From Hoeflea_A sp039025395 (GTDB lineage Bacteria > Pseudomonadota > Alphaproteobacteria > Rhizobiales > Rhizobiaceae): DNA of 64,000 bases. Position numbers and translations under genes: made by a program. The stretch spans positions 1 to 64,000 of the forward strand of contig JBCCOK010000009.1 of assembly GCA_039025395.1 (NCBI GenBank). The letters are read 5' to 3'. The notes beneath the pieces were generated by a model, which was not told where the DNA came from, made no database searches, and saw only the letters and a list, made by a program, of their open reading frames with translations. Numbering within the stretch: the first letter of the stretch is position 1; the number at the start of each line of letters is the position of its first letter. Positions 50,254-58,458 of this stretch are shown here, one piece after another.

Positions 50254-50958
50254 ATGAATGCGGTCTTCCGAACCAATGACCTGACAAAGATCTACCGCAC
50301 CGGTGAAGTTGAAGTGCGGGCCCTGAACGGCGTCGATATTGAGCTGTTCGAGGGTGAAATGGTTGTATTGCTCGGCCCATCGGGCAGCGGCAAATCGACC
50401 TTTCTCAACATCGTCGGCGGCCTCGACCGTCCGACCAGTGGCACGGTGCACTTCAAGGACCAGGAACTGACGGCCTACAGCGAGCGCAAACTGACCCTTT
50501 ACCGGCGCGATCACGTCGGCTTCGTCTTCCAGTTCTACAACCTGATCCCCAGCCTGACAGCCTGGGAAAACGTAGCATTGGTCACCGAGGTGGCGCGCGA
50601 TCCGATGACGCCTGACGAGGCGCTGGCGCTCGTTGACCTGGGCGACCGCATGACTCATTTTCCGGCGCAGCTTTCCGGTGGCGAACAGCAGCGCGTGGCC
50701 ATTGCGCGGGCGATCGCAAAGCGTCCCGAAGTCCTGCTATGCGACGAGCCGACAGGCGCGCTTGATTCCAAGACCGGTATTCTGGTTCTCGAAGCGCTCA
50801 TGAAGATCAATGACGATCTTGGAACGACCACCGCCATCATCACGCACAATGCAGGGATCCAGGCGATCGCCAACCGGGTCGTCTCGTTTATCGATGGCAA
50901 GATCGCTCAGGTCGATGTGAACGAAACACGCATCAAACCGGCGGAAGTGGTCTGGTAG
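50254..50958 (+). CDS. ABC transporter ATP-binding protein (LolD/MacB class)
   Basis: A 234-residue ATPase with Walker A (LLGPSGSGKSTFLN), Q-loop, signature QLSGGEQQRVAIARAI, Walker B (VLLCDEPTGALD) and the switch His (IITHN). The GEVEVRALNGVDIELFEGE start is typical of the MacB/LolD class that drives mechanotransmission or lipid export rather than uptake. First gene of an operon with an FtsX-like permease 2 bases later and an HlyD-type adaptor. Confidence 0.92.
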   Translation: MNAVFRTNDLTKIYRTGEVEVRALNGVDIELFEGEMVVLLGPSGSGKSTFLNIVGGLDRPTSGTVHFKDQELTAYSERKLTLYRRDHVGFVFQFYNLIPSLTAWENVALVTEVARDPMTPDEALALVDLGDRMTHFPAQLSGGEQQRVAIARAIAKRPEVLLCDEPTGALDSKTGILVLEALMKINDDLGTTTAIITHNAGIQAIANRVVSFIDGKIAQVDVNETRIKPAEVVW

Positions 50959-50960
50959 CC

Positions 50961-53396
50961 ATGCCGATGCTTGACCGGAAACTCTTGCGTGACCTTTTGC
51001 GGCTTTGGGCGCAGTCGCTGGCGATTGCGCTGGTCATGGCCTGCGGGGTGGCCACGCTTATCTTGTCGGTCGGCACCTACCGTTCGCTCGAGGAAACCCG
51101 CACGGCATTCTACGACCGCTACCGGTTTGGCACTGTCTTCGCCTCGGCAACACGCGCACCGCAGCATCTGAAGTCGCGGATCGAGAATATCTCCGGTGTT
51201 GTTTCAGCTGAACTCAGGATTGTCAGACCGGTGTTGATAGACGTTGTCGGCATGGCAGAACCGGCATCGGGAATTGCAGTCTCCATTCCGGAATACCGCG
51301 AACCCTCGGTGAACCGGCTTTACCTCCGCCAGGGCCGCCTTCCGGAGGCCGGACGCCGGAACGAGGTGGCGGTGCTGGAATCCTTCGCCGACGCCCATGG
51401 GTTCCGGCCGGGTGATACGTTCGAGGCCATCATGAACGGGCGCAAACGAACCCTCGATATCGTCGGCATCGTGTTGTCGCCGGAGTACATCTTCGCACTC
51501 GGCCCGGGCGACATGGTCCCGGACCCGCGGCGCTATGGGGTCTTCTACATGTCGGAAGAGGCGCTCGCGGGACTGTTCGACCTGGATGGCGCTTTCAATG
51601 ATGTCAGCGTGACGACGCTGCGCAATGCAGACAGCCGCCAAATCATCGATGCGCTCGACATTTTGCTGAAACCCTATGGCGGCATTGGCGCCTATGACCG
51701 CGAGGACCAGATCTCGCACTCGTTTCTCGATGCGGAACTGGATCAGCTTCAGGCCATGTCGTCAATCATTCCACCGATTTTCCTCGCGGTGGCAGCGTTT
51801 CTCGTGAACATGATCCTGTCCCGCCTGATCGCACTGGAACGCGAGCAGGTCGGCCTCTTAAAGGCGCTCGGCTACAGCAACTGGGCCATCGGCGGGCATT
51901 ACGCCAAGCTGGTTATTGCCATTGCCGTCATTGGACTTGTCATCGGTTCGGCTGCGGGGCTTTGGCTCGGCCTCAGCCTGACGCGCCTTTACGCCGAGTT
52001 TTTTGCGTTCCCCTTCCTGATCTTCAGACAAAGCCTCGATCTGTACCTCCTGGCAGGCGGTGTGACGATTGCAGCGGCCCTGGCGGGTGCCGGCAAAGCC
52101 ATTTGGTCAACGGTGCGCTTGCCGCCTGCAGTCGCGATGAGCCCGCCTGCACCGACGAACTATCGAAGTTTCTTTTTCGGCAACCTGCAGAGAATCGGAC
52201 TTTTTTCCCAGCTTACGGTCATGGCGTTCCGCCATCTGGTACGTTGGCCCGTTCGCTCCTTTCTCACAACACTCGGTACGGCAATGTCCGTCGCGCTGCT
52301 GATCACATCGCTGTTTACCTATGATTCGATCGACTTCATGATCGACGCGATCTTCTTCCAGGCGGACCGTCAGGATGCAACGCTCACATTTACCGAAGAC
52401 CTTGCGCCAAGTGCACTGTTCACCGTTTCAGCCCTGCCGGCTGTCCTGAAGGCGGAGCCCTACCGACACACCTCGGTCAAGCTGCGCAACGGTCACCGTG
52501 AGTTGCGCATGGCCATCGTCGGCATGCCCGAGGACGCCGATTTGTCGCGAATCCTCGATCTCAACCTCGAGCCCATGCCGGCGCCTTCGGCCGGGCTCGT
52601 GCTTGCGGAACGGGTCGCTGACAAGCTGCGCCTCCGGGCCGGTGATTTCGTTGAAGTCGAATTGATGGAGCACAACAACCGCGTGGTCGAAATCGAAATC
52701 GGTGCACTGGCACAAGCCCCGATCGGCCGGCCCGACACCGGCGGCCCTGCGACTTCAGGCGCCATTTCAGTCGCCGGACTGGCGCAGAGTTATGTCGGAC
52801 TGACCGCCTATATGCGCCTCGAAGCACTTGACAGGCTGCTGCGTGACGGAAAACGGATCTCTGGCGCCCGTATCCAGATCGACGGCGCGCAACTTCCGGC
52901 CTTATACGACAAGATCAAGAGTACGCCTGCCGTTGCCTCCATTGCGCTGCAGGGCGTTTCGCGGGTTCGTTTCCGCGAGACGGTTGAGCGCAACATTACA
53001 ACGAGCACCGCCGTTTACGTGACGCTGGCAGTTATTATCACCTTTGGCGTTGTCTACAATTCGGCCAGAATCCAGCTTTCGGAGCGGGCACGCGAATTGG
53101 CAAGCCTGCGCGTCTTCGGTTTCACGCGGGCGGAAGTTTCGAGCGTTCTGATGGTGGAACTGGCAGTGATCGTGCTGTTGGCTCAGCCATTGGGATGGCT
53201 GCTTGGGTACGGGCTATCCTGGTCTGTCGTGGAGGGTCTCGCCACTGACCTCTTCCGCATCCCGCTGGTTATCACCCCGGGAACCTTTGCCTACTCAAGC
53301 TTCGTTGTTATCGCCGCGGCGATCGTTTCTGCGCTGATCGTCCGCCGCCGGGTCGACCGGCTCGACCTCATTCGTGTTCTTAAGACAAGAGAGTAG
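50961..53396 (+). CDS. FtsX-like ABC permease
   Basis: An 811-residue permease of the MacB/FtsX class with a duplicated layout: an N-terminal membrane helix (about 18-38), a large periplasmic domain, three helices near 265-385, then a second unit with a helix near 430, another periplasmic domain and three helices at the C-terminus (from about 685). Two FtsX domains are typical of the LolCE/DevC-like exporters of lipids, peptides or glycolipids. It begins 2 bases after the ATPase gene and its end overlaps the adaptor frame region, so the three genes form one export system. Confidence 0.9.
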   Translation: MPMLDRKLLRDLLRLWAQSLAIALVMACGVATLILSVGTYRSLEETRTAFYDRYRFGTVFASATRAPQHLKSRIENISGVVSAELRIVRPVLIDVVGMAEPASGIAVSIPEYREPSVNRLYLRQGRLPEAGRRNEVAVLESFADAHGFRPGDTFEAIMNGRKRTLDIVGIVLSPEYIFALGPGDMVPDPRRYGVFYMSEEALAGLFDLDGAFNDVSVTTLRNADSRQIIDALDILLKPYGGIGAYDREDQISHSFLDAELDQLQAMSSIIPPIFLAVAAFLVNMILSRLIALEREQVGLLKALGYSNWAIGGHYAKLVIAIAVIGLVIGSAAGLWLGLSLTRLYAEFFAFPFLIFRQSLDLYLLAGGVTIAAALAGAGKAIWSTVRLPPAVAMSPPAPTNYRSFFFGNLQRIGLFSQLTVMAFRHLVRWPVRSFLTTLGTAMSVALLITSLFTYDSIDFMIDAIFFQADRQDATLTFTEDLAPSALFTVSALPAVLKAEPYRHTSVKLRNGHRELRMAIVGMPEDADLSRILDLNLEPMPAPSAGLVLAERVADKLRLRAGDFVEVELMEHNNRVVEIEIGALAQAPIGRPDTGGPATSGAISVAGLAQSYVGLTAYMRLEALDRLLRDGKRISGARIQIDGAQLPALYDKIKSTPAVASIALQGVSRVRFRETVERNITTSTAVYVTLAVIITFGVVYNSARIQLSERARELASLRVFGFTRAEVSSVLMVELAVIVLLAQPLGWLLGYGLSWSVVEGLATDLFRIPLVITPGTFAYSSFVVIAAAIVSALIVRRRVDRLDLIRVLKTRE

Positions 53397-53400
53397 TCCC

Positions 53401-54612
53401 ATGCGCGTATGGTTCAGGCGAATCGTGCTTCTGGCGCTCGTCGTCGTTATCGGCGGCGGATTTTATCTGGCGTTGCGTGAACGCCCCATTCCCGTCGATA
53501 CCGCCGTCGTCACAAGCGGCCGGCTCAACGTCACGATCGATGAGGAAGGCGTTACCCGCGTCAAGGATGTATATGCCGTTTCGTCACCGATTGCCGGTTA
53601 TCTGGCGCGTACCACGCTGGACGAGGGTGAGGTCGTTCGCGCGGATGAAACCATCATTGCATCGATACATCCCCTTGAGCCGCCTTTTTTGGACGAACGC
53701 ACGCGTGCGGAGCTGAATGCGACTGCAGAAGCCGCACGCTCGGCCGTTGCGCTGGCAAAGGTTGAACTGCGGCGGGCTCAGACCGACCTCGAACTGGCTC
53801 AGTCAAACTATGACCGCGGGGTGCAATTGGCTGAAACCAGAACGATCCCCATCAGCCAGCTCGAACAACGCCTGAGCGAACTGGAGTTGAAAAAGGCGCA
53901 GGTTTCCAGCGCGGAGGCGACGATCACCCTGCGCGAGGCCGAACTTACGAGCGCAGAGGCGCGCTTGCAGCAGCCGGCCGGACGCAACCTTTCGGAAATG
54001 GCAAATGATTGCTGTGTCAATATCACGGCGCCGATCGACGGCGTGGTCCTGGAAGTGCTGACACGCAGCGAACAGGCGGTATCGCCAGGAACGCAAATCG
54101 CCGAAATCGGCAATCCGCGCAATCTGGAGATCGTCGTCGATCTTTTGTCGAGCGATGCAGCGAGAATTCGACCCGGCGCAAGCGTGCTGATCACCGACTG
54201 GGGTGGCGAAGCCGACCTTGAGGGCACCGTGCGGATCGTCGAACCGGCCGCCTTCACCAAAGTATCGTCCCTCGGCATTGAAGAGCAGCGTGTCAACATT
54301 GTCATCGATATCGCCTCGGTGCCGGAAAATCTCGGCCACGGATACCGTGTGCTTGCGCGGCTCGGCATCTGGCAGCAGGACAATGTGCTGCGCGTACCGA
54401 TAGCGGCCCTGTTCAGGACTGGCGGACAATGGTCGGTTTTCGTCGTTGACGACGGTCTGGCCAAGCTGCACGCGATCGAGATCGGTCAGATGAACAACAC
54501 GGATGCACAGGTGATCAACGGTATCCAGACTGACGACAAGGTTGTTCTATATCCAAGCGACGTGCTCGAGGACGGGAGTATGGTCGAAGAGCGGACGGGC
54601 GGAAATGGCTGA
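53401..54612 (+). CDS. HlyD-family periplasmic adaptor
   Basis: A 403-residue membrane-fusion protein. An N-terminal anchor (about residues 6-24) is followed by the biotinyl-lipoyl half-motif (AVSSPIAGYLARTTLDEGEVV), a coiled-coil hairpin (about residues 95-190, rich in Ala/Glu/Leu), the second half-motif (NITAPIDGVVLEVL) and beta-barrel domains. It would link the inner-membrane ABC permease to an outer-membrane channel. It begins 4 bases after the permease stop. No outer-membrane TolC-like gene is in the window. Substrate unknown. Confidence 0.9.
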   Translation: MRVWFRRIVLLALVVVIGGGFYLALRERPIPVDTAVVTSGRLNVTIDEEGVTRVKDVYAVSSPIAGYLARTTLDEGEVVRADETIIASIHPLEPPFLDERTRAELNATAEAARSAVALAKVELRRAQTDLELAQSNYDRGVQLAETRTIPISQLEQRLSELELKKAQVSSAEATITLREAELTSAEARLQQPAGRNLSEMANDCCVNITAPIDGVVLEVLTRSEQAVSPGTQIAEIGNPRNLEIVVDLLSSDAARIRPGASVLITDWGGEADLEGTVRIVEPAAFTKVSSLGIEEQRVNIVIDIASVPENLGHGYRVLARLGIWQQDNVLRVPIAALFRTGGQWSVFVVDDGLAKLHAIEIGQMNNTDAQVINGIQTDDKVVLYPSDVLEDGSMVEERTGGNG

Positions 54613-54709
54613 GCGACATTGGCATGGAAATTGTCGACTTTGATCTGCCGCAAGGCGAGATCTGGCAGAAAATACTAAGTTTCAGGAATGCGACGGTCAG
54701 GAGGTATCG

Positions 54710-55003
54710 ATGTTCGCTTTAAACAAGGCATTGCTTTCAACGGTTGTGGTCGTAATGCTGTCTGCCGGCGGCGCGTTTGCGCAGTCGAGCGATCCGGCCT
54801 GGCTTGATGAACTCGGCATGCAGCTGAGATCGGAGAAGGAGTGCGAGCCGAATATCTACATCAATATGCGCGAAGGCCAATTGGGCGCCCTCACCTATTA
54901 TGAAGCACGCGTTCAATGCGTCGACGGCCGCATGTTCGATGCCAGCCGGACGGAAACGGAAAAGGAATTCAAGATCCAGGCATGCGAGATCGTTGTCTGC
55001 TGA
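54710..55003 (+). CDS. Small exported cysteine-containing protein
   Basis: 97 residues with a Sec signal peptide (MFALNKALLSTVVVVMLSAG, cleavage after AFA). The mature protein of about 73 residues has four Cys (KECEP, VQCVD, QACEIVVC), likely in two disulfides. No family recognised. A perfect AGGAGGT site precedes the ATG by 5 bases. It follows the export operon by about 100 bases and may be unrelated. Confidence 0.7.
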   Translation: MFALNKALLSTVVVVMLSAGGAFAQSSDPAWLDELGMQLRSEKECEPNIYINMREGQLGALTYYEARVQCVDGRMFDASRTETEKEFKIQACEIVVC

Positions 55004-55038
55004 TGTGCTTCAGCAATGCCTGTTCGTCGTCCCGTTGG

Positions 55039-55869
55039 TCAGTGCGACATGAACACCGGCAATTGTGTTCTTGAAAGCAGGTCGCGGGTGGTCCCGCCAA
55101 GCAACCACTGACGCAGGCGGGAATGCCCGTAGGCGCCCATGACGATGATGTCGGCGTTGATCTTGCCGGCGTGTTCCAGCAGCACGTCGGCAACGTCGCC
55201 TGGACCCGCCTCTATCACGTCCACTGAAACGCTCTTGGCATGCCGGGCCAAAAAGCGCTCCATCTCGGCCGTGCCCTCATCGTCTATTGGTGTACCGTCA
55301 TGGCGAACACGCACGACATTGATATTGCTGGTTTTTTCCAGCAGGCTCAAACTGTTGTGGATCGCCGATGCGGCTTCCGGTTCGCCATTCCACGCCATCA
55401 ACGCCCGATCCAGCTGCGGAAGAGGTTTGTCGCCGGCACCGAGGATCAGGACAGGCTGGGATGCATCGAACAGCACACCATTAAAGGCATCTGTCGCCAG
55501 ATCGTGCAGCGGGATGCTGCCATTTGGAAAAACCGTCACGTCGGCACAAAGGGCATGACGGGAGATTGTCCGGCCGATCATGCCGCGATCAATGCACTCG
55601 ACCATAATCGATGCCGAGGTCCTGCTTTCCCGCACCAGGGCCTCTAAACTCTTGGCCCTTTGTTCAGCGGCTTGAGCCGCATTTTTATAGGCATCTGCCG
55701 AGAAGACATCGGGAATACCCGGATAGCTTGCCGTGGGTATGGGCACGAGGACACCAAACACCACGAGGTTGAGATGCGCATCCATCTCACCGGCGAGTGC
55801 GATGATCTGCCTGACCTGTGCGAGCGGTTCGTCCGTCGAATTGAACGCGAGAAGTGTGGTTACAGGCAT
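55039..55869 (-). CDS. Tandem universal stress protein
   Basis: A 276-residue cytoplasmic protein made of two UspA domains (about residues 1-140 and 150-276). The first opens TTLLAFNSTDEPLAQVRQII. The second ends with the ATP-binding loop GAYGHSRLRQWLLGGTTRDLL, a G-x2-G-x9-G-[S/T] pattern. The first domain lacks this loop, so only the second is expected to bind ATP. Start at 55869 with GGAGG 8 bases upstream. Confidence 0.88.
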   Translation of the reverse strand: MPVTTLLAFNSTDEPLAQVRQIIALAGEMDAHLNLVVFGVLVPIPTASYPGIPDVFSADAYKNAAQAAEQRAKSLEALVRESRTSASIMVECIDRGMIGRTISRHALCADVTVFPNGSIPLHDLATDAFNGVLFDASQPVLILGAGDKPLPQLDRALMAWNGEPEAASAIHNSLSLLEKTSNINVVRVRHDGTPIDDEGTAEMERFLARHAKSVSVDVIEAGPGDVADVLLEHAGKINADIIVMGAYGHSRLRQWLLGGTTRDLLSRTQLPVFMSH

Positions 55870-55887
55870 GCTATGATCCTCCGCCAA

Positions 55888-56157
55888 CTGCCGAAAAAGG
55901 AATATTGATCGGTTGGATTACTATACAAATTTGAGATCCATAATTGCGTTAAATCAAACCCAGTGAGGTCGAAATCGGTTTGAATAGCCGGCAATGGATC
56001 CGCATTGTGCGCTGCTGAGGATCGGGCTGAGGATCGGGCTGAAGATCGGAATGACGAGTGATTTTGAGATTATCCATGCGCCTAAATTGCAACAAGCGCT
56101 TCGCGCATTGAGCAAAGGCCGTTAACATTCCTATGGAACGCAGCGCAGGGGACAAAG
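55888..56157. promoter_or_regulatory. Divergent promoter region between usp and pap
   Basis: About 270 bases with two close copies of GAGGATCGGGCT near 56020-56045 (GAGGATCGGGCTGAGGATCGGGCTG, given by its unit). These short direct repeats might be regulatory. No recognised operator. Confidence 0.35.
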
Positions 56158-57687
56158 ATGTTTGAGACAGCAGAACTGGGCCGCACCATTTCAAAGGCAG
56201 AATTCAAGCGCGCGGCGCCAGTGCTGCGCCAGGAACTGCTCGAACTTCAAGACGATTTGCACAAAAAGAAATACTGTTCGGTGGTCGTACTATTCGCTGG
56301 CGTTGACGGCGGCGGCAAGGCTGAGACCGTCAGCCTCCTCAACGCATGGATGGATCCACGCTGGCTGATCACCCGTGCCTATGACGAACCGGATGACGGC
56401 GAAGTCAAACGGCCTGAGTTCTGGAAATACTGGCGCGACCTGCCGGCACGCGGACGCATCGGCATGTTCCTGAGCGCCTGGTATTCGCGCCCGCTTCTCG
56501 ACCGGGTCCACGGCAGGACCGATGATGCCGAGTTCATACAGCAGTTGGAACGCATTGTCGGATTCGAACGCGCCTTGGCGCGCGATGGTGCGCTGATCCT
56601 CAAGTTCTGGATGCACCTCAGCCGCGACGCGCAGGAAAGCCGGCTGCGGAACCTCGAAGACGATCCGCTTACCAAGGCCCAGGTCGGTCAGCGCGACTGG
56701 AACAATTGGCGCATGTACGACAAGTTCATCGGCGCTGCAGAGCAGCTCGTGTCGCGAACCAACCGCGGGCTGACCCCCTGGACGATTGTCGAAGGAACGG
56801 ATGCCAACTATCGCGGCGTAACCGTAACGAGCCTCCTGCGCGATGCGTTGGCGCGGCGGATCGAGCAAAGCCGCGCCAAAGGCCGGAAGTCAGCGGCAAA
56901 CACTCAGCCAAACAATTCCGAGCCGGAACAAAACAATGACGGTTATTCGGTTGCCAAGTCGATCACCGTTCTGAGCGGCATGGACATGTCAAAACGCCTT
57001 GAAAAGGCAACCTACAAGAAGCAGCTTGTCGATCTTCAGGCGCGGCTACACCGTCTGCATTTGCGCGCAAAGGAAAAGGACACGCCTTGCGTCCTAGCTT
57101 TCGAAGGTCCCGACGCCGCCGGAAAGGGCGGGGCAATCCGCCGGATAAACGAAAGTCTGGATGCGCGCCACTATCAGGTTTACGGCATCGCCGCGCCGAC
57201 CGAGGAAGAACTAGCGCGGCATTATCTTTGGCGCTTCTGGCGACGGCTGCCGCGCGATGGACACATCGCGATATTCGACCGGTCCTGGTATGGCAGGGTT
57301 TTAGTCGAGCGGATCGAGGGTTTTGCGAGCGAAGACGACTGGCGCAGGTCGTTTGCCGAGATCAACGATTTTGAAGAACAGCTGATTGAACACGGAACCG
57401 TATTGGTCAAATGCTGGCTGCACATTACCAAGGACGAGCAACTTGCACGGTTCAAACTGCGCGAAAAGACACCCTACAAGCGTTGGAAGCTGACCAAGGA
57501 AGACTGGCGAAACCGGGAAAAGTGGGGCGAGTACGAAAACGCGGTCAACGACATGGTGCAGTTTACCAGTACCGCGGCCGCGCCGTGGACTCTGGTGGAG
57601 GGAAACGACAAGCGCTTTGCCCGCGTTAAGGTCCTGCGTGCCTTTTGTGAGCGGTTGGAAGACGCAATTGGCGGTCAGGAAGCCTGA
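56158..57687 (+). CDS. pap: Polyphosphate:AMP phosphotransferase (two-domain PPK2)
   Basis: A 509-residue protein with two PPK2 domains. The N-terminal domain has VLFAGVDGGGKAET; the C-terminal one has LAFEGPDAAGKGGAIRRINE followed by YLWRFWRRLPRDGHIAIFDRSWYGRVLVERIEG, quoted by its core FDRSWYGRVLVERIEG. In the characterised two-domain enzymes the C-terminal domain is the active one and forms ADP from AMP and polyphosphate. The P-loop of the first domain lacks the usual second Asp-Ala pattern, consistent with a structural role. It converges with the DUF805 gene, overlapping its 3' end by 13 bases. Confidence 0.92.
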   Translation: MFETAELGRTISKAEFKRAAPVLRQELLELQDDLHKKKYCSVVVLFAGVDGGGKAETVSLLNAWMDPRWLITRAYDEPDDGEVKRPEFWKYWRDLPARGRIGMFLSAWYSRPLLDRVHGRTDDAEFIQQLERIVGFERALARDGALILKFWMHLSRDAQESRLRNLEDDPLTKAQVGQRDWNNWRMYDKFIGAAEQLVSRTNRGLTPWTIVEGTDANYRGVTVTSLLRDALARRIEQSRAKGRKSAANTQPNNSEPEQNNDGYSVAKSITVLSGMDMSKRLEKATYKKQLVDLQARLHRLHLRAKEKDTPCVLAFEGPDAAGKGGAIRRINESLDARHYQVYGIAAPTEEELARHYLWRFWRRLPRDGHIAIFDRSWYGRVLVERIEGFASEDDWRRSFAEINDFEEQLIEHGTVLVKCWLHITKDEQLARFKLREKTPYKRWKLTKEDWRNREKWGEYENAVNDMVQFTSTAAAPWTLVEGNDKRFARVKVLRAFCERLEDAIGGQEA

Positions 57688-58328
57688 CGCACCCGCTTTC
57701 CAAAACCGGACATGGCGTGATTGACCCCGGATGCCGACCGTGATGCGGGTCTTGATCCGGGTCTGGGCGAAGAACGAGGCACATTGGCACCCCGCGATGC
57801 AGGACCGATCTTTTGCATGCGGGCTTCGAGCGGCGAGGAATGAGCTGCCGCTTCAAGCTCTGCAAGCACAGCAGAACGGGGGTTTAGCCCGAATTGGTTT
57901 TCGCACGGTTCCGGCGGCAGGTAGATGACAAACATCCAAACGAGCAGCAGCGGTATACCGGCAAGATCGGCGTTGTATTCGCCGAACCGAACATCACCGA
58001 TCATGATCACCGCAAAATAGAGCGCAGCGAGCATGGGGTAGATCAGCTTGACGAAGGTGAATCGCTCCTGAAGATCTTCATCCACATCGTTGACGCGCTT
58101 CCACAGAACTGCGCTGCTTGACCATAACAGGACACCGGCCGCCAAGCCGAAAACGGGTTTGATCTCAGGTGCAAGTATCCGGTTGTGTGGATCATCGAAT
58201 ATCGGAATACCCACATGCATCGACCACAGATAAACTGCAGCGACACCCAATGCCTGCAGCACCAGCGTGCCGAGGGTTGCTGATGTGCGTCGTACGCGGC
58301 CACTGAGGCCGAAGTAGAAGTTCAACAT
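57675..58328 (-). CDS. DUF805-like membrane protein with basic tail
   Basis: A 217-residue protein. The first 140 residues hold four hydrophobic segments in the DUF805 layout (FYFGLSGRVRR start; VYLWSMHVGIPIF; LYPMLAALYFAVIMI; GIPLLLVWMFVIYL). The last 75 residues are hydrophilic, basic and low in complexity. Function of DUF805 unknown. The start at 58328 follows GGAAAG. Its 3' end overlaps pap. Confidence 0.75.
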   Translation of the reverse strand: MLNFYFGLSGRVRRTSATLGTLVLQALGVAAVYLWSMHVGIPIFDDPHNRILAPEIKPVFGLAAGVLLWSSSAVLWKRVNDVDEDLQERFTFVKLIYPMLAALYFAVIMIGDVRFGEYNADLAGIPLLLVWMFVIYLPPEPCENQFGLNPRSAVLAELEAAAHSSPLEARMQKIGPASRGANVPRSSPRPGSRPASRSASGVNHAMSGFGKRVRQAS

Positions 58329-58458
58329 CGCTACTTTCCGGACACGGGTATCCTTCCATCCCACCAATGGAATACCCGATCACTTTGCGCGATGATATCG
58401 AGGGCCGGTTGAGTTCTGGTTACCAGACAGCCTAAACAACAGTTTAACGGGAGCACCG